Source of the DNA: Fasciolopsis buskii
Taxonomy: Eukaryota > Platyhelminthes > Trematoda > Plagiorchiida > Fasciolidae
Direction of reading: 5' to 3'
NCBI GenBank assembly: GCA_008360955.1
Contig: LUCM01000784.1
Location: 4,833 to 68,832 of the forward strand
DNA: 64,000 nucleotides
The first letter of the stretch is position 1, and each line of letters starts with the position of its first letter. Below are positions 57,205-64,000 of the stretch, one piece after another. The position numbers and the translations under genes were made by a program. The notes beneath the pieces were generated by a model. The model was not told the origin of the DNA. It ran no database searches and was given only the letters and a program-made list of their open reading frames with translations.

Positions 57205-60200
57205 TGTCAGTCTGCAGGTTTGCCATCGTAACCATACAGACAAATATAACAATGCAAACTGAAGAGAAAGAGAAAAGAGTTATGTTTGTCTGGAGTTCGT
57301 CACACGTTTCAATTGCTTCATACTTCTAATCCATGTGTAGTTTTGCTCCCGTCGACGCATTATAGGGGAATAGATACGTGCGAACCGAATCTTAGTCTGT
57401 GCTATGACCCTCTGGTGGTATCGGGTCCTTGTTCTAAAATGAACAAGAGCGCATCTCCTGGAGTACCATTCAGCGGCCTCCAACGGCTAATGAACTCAGT
57501 TCTGTTCTGCATCAATCGATTTTGTTTGTTCAGCATGTTCCTCTCAGAGACCCTGCTTTTCACTTCAGTGTAATCATATCGTAATGGTAACCAACATTGC
57601 CTACACCACACTCAAACAGTTGGATATGGGAACTAGAAACCGTGGCCCGGATAGCATAGTAACTGCAATGTACAGTTCTCGATTCTTTCTTCCCGACTTC
57701 GCGTCCTAGTTTGGACGCATTGGGTGCATTTTTCTTGTTGATATGCGGCAGTCTGTTGTCGCTTGGTTTGTCACCATACCTGGTCTACTGAGACTTTGGG
57801 CCGTGATATGCCGTTCCAAGTTTAGGTCATCATTGCCGCCCCCCCATCAGAGCACTGAGCCGTGGAGGTTATGGAGCTTAATTTTTCACCGCACTCGTGC
57901 CTAAAATGTTATAAAAAGCAGACATTCAGAATTATGTTAGTCGCAGACTAATTTCAACCAATTACCTTCCGTTTTATTGGCGAATTCGCACGTTTTTGTA
58001 CGCTCTGTTCATTTATCTCTTTTGATCATTTTGTAATCGGCGTACACCAGGAAGAACGGAGAAAGCATAAACCTTCATTCTCAGTCGGTCAGTCGATGTT
58101 TTTATTGCAAGTAGTCTCTCTGTGCTGTGTGGCACGCATTCTTTGGTGTTTACCTGAGACAACTGATGTGTTGGACTGATCAGTTATGACTAATCTCATT
58201 AGAGGAACGTTACGAAGTTGTAACCAGTGATCTTTATCACCTAGTGCATGTTAGGTCTCCGCGTTAGGCTCCACGGAAACTGGTTATTAGACCGTAATAA
58301 AATTTTAGTGAAGCGATTATTTTCATCCTGATATACAACCGTCCATGTGATTTGTACTTATGATTTGCCGTTTGTTTACTGTAGTTAGATTTGTTTTTTT
58401 TCTTTCTTTTGTGTATGTTACTACGATCCATCAGCCAAATAAAATGCACCACCGTCCAACGCTAGTAATCTGACGCATCAGGTTCGTTTTTTTAAGCCGT
58501 GCTGTTGTTGCTGCTGCTGGCGCTAGCGTTGCACTAAAATGTGCTCATTGATAAACTGGTTGATATCAACTTTTTTGCTCTCGGCTATCTAGGTCGAGGT
58601 TGGTTTTTGTTGTTCAATCATGTGTATGTCATAGTGGCAGCATTTGGCCACTGAACTGAGCGTTTGGGGACACGGATCGAGTCTGGGAAGAGACCAAGTC
58701 GACCTGGGTTTCATCAGAACGCTATAGTTAGACCTGGTCAATACCAGCTGGTATTGACATATTGAGTGGGTGCAACTGCAAAGCAGTGGAATGTATGAAT
58801 TGATCGTTATTTCATACTTTACTTATTCCTGCTGCACTGAACGAATCTGTAAAATTCATTGTTTTGATTTATGGCGCACATAGAATTTGGCACCTTTTCG
58901 ATTTGGAATGCACACTCAGACACAGGTGTATTTATACGCATATGCATGTGTCACTCTGGTGGTCTAAGTACTTTTGTCTCGTTAATCAATAAATCCAGTG
59001 CTAGATTTCTACGTAATGTATTTTGTGCATTAAGTATCAACGTGCCGCTTGCGCTTAGCCGTGGGATGGGACCTCTTTCTTGATCTTTTTCTTTTTACTA
59101 GTTGTTATTCACTACGATATTGCTGCATATTATTTCGGTCAAGTCAGGCATCTAGACAAAGACTGCCAAGCGACACAATGAATGGCCCCTGCTGGAATTC
59201 CGATCAGAGATATTCATTCCCACTTCTCTTAATTGGGGCTGTTTGGCCAACGCCTAAAATACCCACAAATGTCTGGGGAAGCGTGGCCCAGTACAACCAT
59301 CAAATGGATTCGTAGCGTATAATGAACGAATATTTGGTGTACTATTTGATTTCTTTTGCTGCAGGCCTCATTAGGAAATTTGTACTGTTTTCCCGGGACC
59401 GTTCACTTGCGATCACAACTTTTCGATGGTAGTCGAAAAGACGAGTAAAAATGTAAAATTGTGCGGTATTCTGTTTTGTCCTGGTAACGTTGCAATCGAT
59501 TATGGTTAGACGTTTTATCAAGAATTCAACCTTAAAATTCTATCACTAACCTTTGCGCATCTCAAAGGTGTTCCATCGACACGTTTATGATGGAACAGGA
59601 CGTTGCTAAAACTGCTCCAAAAACCGTAAAAGCTTTGTAAATCTTGACTCTTTGTATTGCTACGCTAATCTTCCAGATATGGGTCGCCAAAAAATAGCGA
59701 TAGTGTAACTGGTTGAAGCACCTGACAATCAAGTAATTTGGCTTTCAGTGTAGTCTGCCCAACTTTCTCATTCACTAACACTGAAGTTTTTATGGACCGC
59801 TTGTCCTGTGTTTCAGTTTTCTGACCGCATATTCTTCCTCTTAGAGTGTTGTACTCTGAAGTGGTCTAGTCAAATAGAGAAAGCGGGCGATTAATCGGAT
59901 CATCATTCTATTTGGTATTAATGTGCATGCAGACACAGCGCCGGAAGACCCATGGTCAAAGAGGAAAGCAAAGGGGGGAAAGCAAAAAGGAACATGCCAG
60001 TTCTTCTATTCTCTTCATATTCATCGATTTTCCGTTGTAATCTGTGGTTTATCTATAGGAGTGATGCTAGCTGGCAGTCCAGTTAGGAACAGTGACAAGT
60101 AAATATAGTTGTTAGTACTTCCAGGAGAGTCCGTGCTTGGGTGTTGAAACTCAACAAACTACTGAAAACCGCAGCGGTAGTGTGTACCTGGTAATGGTGC

Positions 60201-61360
60201 GGAAGTTCAATAAGCCATTGTGGTGCAGCTTTGATAGCCTAGCGGATTCCATGTTTGATTTATAGCCTTTTTTCCCCATGTTCATAACACCGTTCGGACG
60301 CGACTAATATACAGCGTTACATTGTGTTATACTTGGTTGCCCTATCTGAAACATTCCGGTAGGTCAGTTGTGTGAAAATTAAGGTTTCTATCGCATAATT
60401 TGACAACGTTTATTTTTCGGACTTGTAATCAACTGTCAGTGGTCGTCCGGGAAGCATCGTATCTTATCTGACTTTTCTCGGCCCTGTTCCAAGAGTCCGG
60501 CAAATTCCCTATATTTAATAGGGTAGGTAAAAATATCATTCTCGTGATTATTGAAGAAGTCCCGTTAGTCCCACACTCTATTGTATGGCTACGCAGCCAA
60601 ACGTTTTTACTACCGATATGATATCGGCTCTTGTCGCCTTAGAACCAGCATTTGACGATCGTGATTGATGCAGTTAGTTGGTTATGTTGCTTTTTTTTTT
60701 TTACCAAAAACTACGTTTTATAGTCCTACACAGAATGTCCATTTGTTGGCGAAAAGGAACTTTCCCTTGGTAGCGAAATAGCACAGTTTCTGAATTCAAA
60801 ATTTTCAAACTATCTGTTCAAAACCTATTGTTTTTGCTTGCTGACGGATTGAGTTTTGCTTACTTGAGTCCCACAGTCCATTTGGAAATTAAACTGTTTG
60901 TAATAGTGCACCTGAATGTGTTATACGAAAGCACAGTACGAAACAGTTTGTCGATCTCGTTGATAATTTGGTTTGTAAATAAACGAACTAGCTTTTTTTT
61001 GTTCTGTCGTATGCTTTGCAAAATGAAATCTTAGGACACCTGATTGATTTTAGGAGAATAAAATTTATCCATTGCAGTCTAAAGCCAGCACATTATCACG
61101 TGATCTGGATGCAGTGCCGCAGGTCTCTGTATAACTATTTGTCGAAAATTCCCGACTGAATTTCCCACACAATAACTACTAATGTCAGTTATATGAATTA
61201 GTTCCATCACAAGCACTGTTTCCAAATCGTAGACGTATGTCATTGTTTCACTACATATAAGTAAATTTAATGTAGAAAGGGAAGGCTCCATGGTCATTAA
61301 ACACTGCGTAGATGAAAAAAGTGCATAGTGCAATAATAAGGTATGAACCAGTTCATAGTT
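56485..61360. other. Unassigned sequence with a long (AT) microsatellite
   Basis: No recognisable gene was found. Features: (AT)29 at 57145-57202; a GCT-type run at 58500-58520; a 20-bp perfect palindrome at 58738-58757; weak tRNA-like pieces near 57645-57685 and 59698-59740; a T run at 60691-60702. Frames at 57286-57573 (+), 57402-57611 (-) and 58871-59083 (+) were not recognised. Confidence 0.3.
57145..57202. repeat. (AT)29 microsatellite
   Basis: 58 bp of uninterrupted AT dinucleotides. Similar shorter tracts occur at 9296-9311, 18534-18555, 19058-19125 (interrupted, with GTATAC) and 42235-42263. Confidence 0.97.
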
Positions 61361-61370
61361 CTTGCATTAA

Positions 61371-62905
61371 AAATGAACCAATTTGCAAGTAATGAAGAAT
61401 ATAGAAGGAGGAAATGTGCTCCAAAAATTTATGGTTCGGAGAAGAAAGATTTAAATTTGAAAGTACAACATCCATGCATGGAAATCTGATATCGCTGGCC
61501 CGCAGATTATGTACGGGATCGCTGTCGAAATGGGACAACCGAATCAAGTTCGGGGCAAAAACGAGAATGAGGTGGATTGAAAGACGACAATGAGGCAACC
61601 AACTAGCGACGGGCAAACGGCTATGCATTACAAATTAAGTTAGGCGTGTCTACCAGCCAAATGATTTTAGATTGGATCCAGGCGAGAAGAAACAAGGAAA
61701 TAGACGAAGCTCCAGTCCGCATAAGACCGCAGTTCTCGAGTGTTAGATGAGTTTATATGACAAAGAAAATTATGAATGAGCGAAAACCCTCTGGTTTGGA
61801 GTAAAATACGGATCACCTGCGCTCCACCAGAAGCGTGACACCTATGGAAACCAGGATATTGTGAGAGCTAACGAGGCACTCAGTAAATGAAGTGAATCAG
61901 ATATATGAAGTGGAGGTTGGTTAAAGTTTCAAGTTTGGGGAAGCCAATGACGTTTCAAGGGGATGGAAGGGAAGAGATGTTTTATGGGCACTAAACATTA
62001 CGTGATCTATAGACCTGGATTTAGAGATTTGTCCAATGCAAAATAACAGATGTGGTAAGAGCACAGTGGTCTTAATCGATATGAGAGGTGGCGTGGTGAG
62101 ATTTGGAAATAGAAGGGAGGCGGTATAGAGCGGCATAATCGGCACAGGCATGAATGGGACTGAAAGTGGCAGGTGACGATTTGTTGATGCAGTTCAGGAA
62201 TACGTTGGACAGAAGAATGAAACTTTAGGTAACAGCAGTACTTACGGAAAGCGGTTTTGACTGCACTTCAGCATGATTAGTGAGCACTTATTTCTGTCAC
62301 ATGGAGGACGTTTGGGACACGTGATAGTGTCAGAATGCAGAGTTCTTTGGTCAAGCGTCGTAAAATCACGCATGGTTAAACCAGTCGAATTCCTAACTCC
62401 ATAATTTGGGTCTTCAGTTGCATAAGAGGACAGGACAGAAACATGGTATGGGATAGAGACGAAGATATTAGTCAAGTAATCCAAGAGGAGCGAAAAAAGT
62501 AATATCGGAGAGCGAAAATAGTGTGGAAGTGTCGGCGCTATCGCAAACTCGAGCTGGCATGAGCGCGATTCGACGAGTTTATCGAAGACAAAGCTCTGGA
62601 TTCGCGTCCAAAATCCGAACTCTTCGGAAAATGCAAGCCGCAGTCCTGATAGCGAAAAAGAAGTCATCAAAAACGGTAATTTGGCAACTGGGTTACACAG
62701 AGATAAGCCTTCAATGCCTAAAGACAAGAAAGTTGGGATTGGAAGAATTGTTGTAATTGGAGAGACGATAGAGAGCACAGACATTGTAGAGCGAGAGAAA
62801 GCTAACCTTGTTTGTTTTGTGGGCCCTTGCCACCGATTGTTGGTGGCTGCACGCGGACTGTATCACAACTCTATACTGGTTGAAAAAGATTCCTACTCAC
62901 GTTAA
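61371..62905 (+). pseudogene. Degenerate, purine-rich coding-like sequence of unknown family
   Basis: The plus strand is purine-rich and its translations are hydrophilic and protein-like in several successive frames. They are MNQFASNEEYRRRKCAPKIY with GSEKKDLNLKVQHPCMEI (from an ATG at 61371), LISLARRLCTGSLSKWDNRI with KFGAKTRMRWIERRQ (about 61470-61590), and DRDEDISQVIQEERKK (about 62450). The last is a 128-codon open frame ending at 62905, with NSSWHERDSTSLSKTKLWI and KPSMPKDKKVGIGRIVVIGE. The opposite strand has a 180-codon frame (62242-62784), which is probably a shadow. This could be a decayed retroelement gag-like region or a host pseudogene. No family was recognised. Confidence 0.3.
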
Positions 62906-63174
62906 TCTTCGGAAGATCGAGGTCGCTAGTAATTATAATGAGATGTTGTGATGAAGACTAAATTACCTTTGGAAGCTCCATGACATAGGGTGTCAAAACC
63001 CTAACCAATGAACTCTTTCTAATAGCTCGGGTTAGGAAAACGGGTCGAGTTTCAGGCTCTGCGTACTTCATCCTGCAACCACTTTGATCTAACCGTTTGG
63101 TGAAATTTAGGTGGCCGATGTTGCCTCACAAAATACTGCACAATGACGGAGGAAGTGAGATATTTATTCTTAGA
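62906..63174. other. Unassigned spacer
   Basis: Nothing recognisable was seen. Confidence 0.3.
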
Positions 63175-63665
63175 ATAATTGCATCTTCAAAGTGCAGTAA
63201 GTTTCTCTAGGATTGGTGAGAGCCCGTGTTTACTTTCACCCTTTAAAGTAACCAATTAGAAGTAATCAATAGCTTTATGCATTTTGGGAGCCTGATTAAA
63301 ACCGGTGAACTCGTTGACGAAGAGATCACTTCACGAATAGTGAAAGTCAGGCGGCTTTTGGCGCCCCCGTGATATCCAGCTTCTCATCAAGGGAAGGGTG
63401 CACGGTGCCACAGTTCACAGTATTCTTCCTTACGATTGCAAGTCCTGAGCCCTTGTCGTTGAAGATGCACGATGGCTTACTGTATTCGCCCGCCGATGTC
63501 TTCGAAGAACATGATGAGCATGGTGAAAATGCCAGATAAACAATAATAATATGTGCAGGTATTCGTCCTATGACCGAGGTAATCGCCCTGTATCCCCTTC
63601 GATATCATGAACGCTTACATGCATATGTCCGACTATCATTTATCTTCTAGTTCTCTTTTCTAAAC
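63175..63665 (+). mobile_element. Second, strongly decayed copy of the element B/C tail
   Basis: The nucleotide sequence aligns with 17650-18160 of element B: TTAGAAGTAATCAATAG versus TTAGAAGTAGTCACTGG, TCACTTCACGAATAGTGAAA versus TCACATCACGAATTGCGAAA, TCAAGGGAAGGGTG, and ACCGAGGTAATCGCCCTG versus ACTGAGGTAATCGACCTA. It covers the YLG block to the LRW region. Several small deletions and stops are present (for example after LLAPP). The alignment fades near 63665. Confidence 0.65.
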
Positions 63666-63924
63666 GTGTTGTGCCTAGCCTCGTAAATGCTTTTCAGCCT
63701 GTCCTTTGAACCACTATTTCCCAATAAACATTTAATTACAAAACAGTCACAATGTTTACAGTGAAAAATTGATTGGAAACTACATGGAGAAAGATCGTCC
63801 GTAGTAACCGGAACACCAGCTCCTTATTACTTTCACTCCAAGCACTGTTTCCACGCATGGTTAAAAGTAGAACAAGCAATGTCGTTCCTAATTATTTCAA
63901 ACTACTTGTTCATCCCAATCGATA
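63666..63924. other. Unassigned spacer
   Basis: No recognisable feature was seen between the B-like copy and the terminal A/D-family end. Confidence 0.3.
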
Positions 63925-64000
63925 TTACCATTGTCATACTTCAGCGTTAAACGGTAAGGGGAGCCTCACCGACCGAGTTACACGTTGCAACAGAATAACG
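63925..64000 (-). mobile_element. 3' end of a third A/D-family RTE-like element, cut by the window edge
   Basis: CTTCAGCGTTAAACGGTAAG and GGAGCCTCACCGACC at 63940-63977 match the 3' UTR of element D (TTCAGCGTTAAACAGTAAG, GCAAGCCTCACTGAC) in the same minus orientation. A gap of about 15 bp precedes GAGTTACACG. Only the terminal 70 bp or so of the element is inside the window. Confidence 0.65.

Noticed and set aside
57016..57231. Frame with an Ile-Tyr repeat
   Set aside because: It is a translation of the (AT)29 microsatellite.
62242..62784. 180-codon minus-strand open frame
   Set aside because: It is rich in Ser, Leu, Pro and Phe because the plus strand is purine-rich, and the plus strand carries more protein-like text. 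It is most likely a shadow.
1..64000. CRISPR arrays, bacterial operons, rRNA genes and spliced-leader RNA
   Set aside because: No regularly spaced repeats, Shine-Dalgarno-linked gene runs or rRNA signatures were seen, and I did not find a flatworm spliced-leader sequence by reading.

Overview
The window reads as eukaryotic, low-gene-density, repeat-rich DNA, most likely from a trematode flatworm (the non-LTR retrotransposon families look like those of liver-fluke-type genomes; the organism call is inference). There is no operon structure, no rRNA and no CRISPR array. Nearly all long open frames that can be interpreted belong to decayed RTE-like non-LTR retrotransposons (one polyprotein: endonuclease, linker, reverse transcriptase, C-terminal tail). 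The remainder is unique intronic or intergenic sequence with microsatellites, tRNA-derived SINE remnants and a few hand-built candidate exons.

Layout. 0-4 kb: decayed coding-like sequence, including a CR1-like 3' remnant near 2.7-2.9 kb. 4.3-4.8 kb: a plausible four-exon start of an unidentified gene with very short introns. 4.9-13.3 kb: unique sequence, one SINE remnant (9.4-9.6 kb) and a tRNA-like segment (10.72-10.78 kb). 13.35-18.4 kb: two non-LTR elements head to tail; element A ends in a (GAT)n tail and abuts element B, which starts inside its endonuclease-RT linker. 20.5-24.2 kb: candidate exons of a second unidentified plus-strand gene. 24.7-33.5 kb: a 5' endonuclease fragment (E), then element C on the minus strand. 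A 565-bp part of C recurs at 32.94-33.50 kb with one substitution, arranged so that the unit between the two copies is a circular permutation of the element. 36.1-39.2 kb: an inverted repeat with 1,567-bp arms and no mismatch seen in the parts compared, around a 26-bp AT-rich spacer. 44.6-44.9 and 48.5-48.7 kb: SINE-like elements. 52.4-55.3 kb: element D, minus strand, the best preserved element, sharing its 3' UTR with A. 61.4-62.9 kb: purine-rich, degenerate coding-like sequence. 63.2-63.7 kb: a second B-like copy. 63.93-64 kb: the 3' end of a third A/D-family copy running off the window.

What stands out most is recent rearrangement on top of old decay. The retroelements carry many stops and frameshifts, yet two duplications (the 3.16-kb palindrome and the 565-bp direct repeat) are virtually identical copy to copy. 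They are therefore either very recent events or assembly artefacts. No host protein could be named. Exon models come from splice-site and frame reading only and should be treated as candidates.
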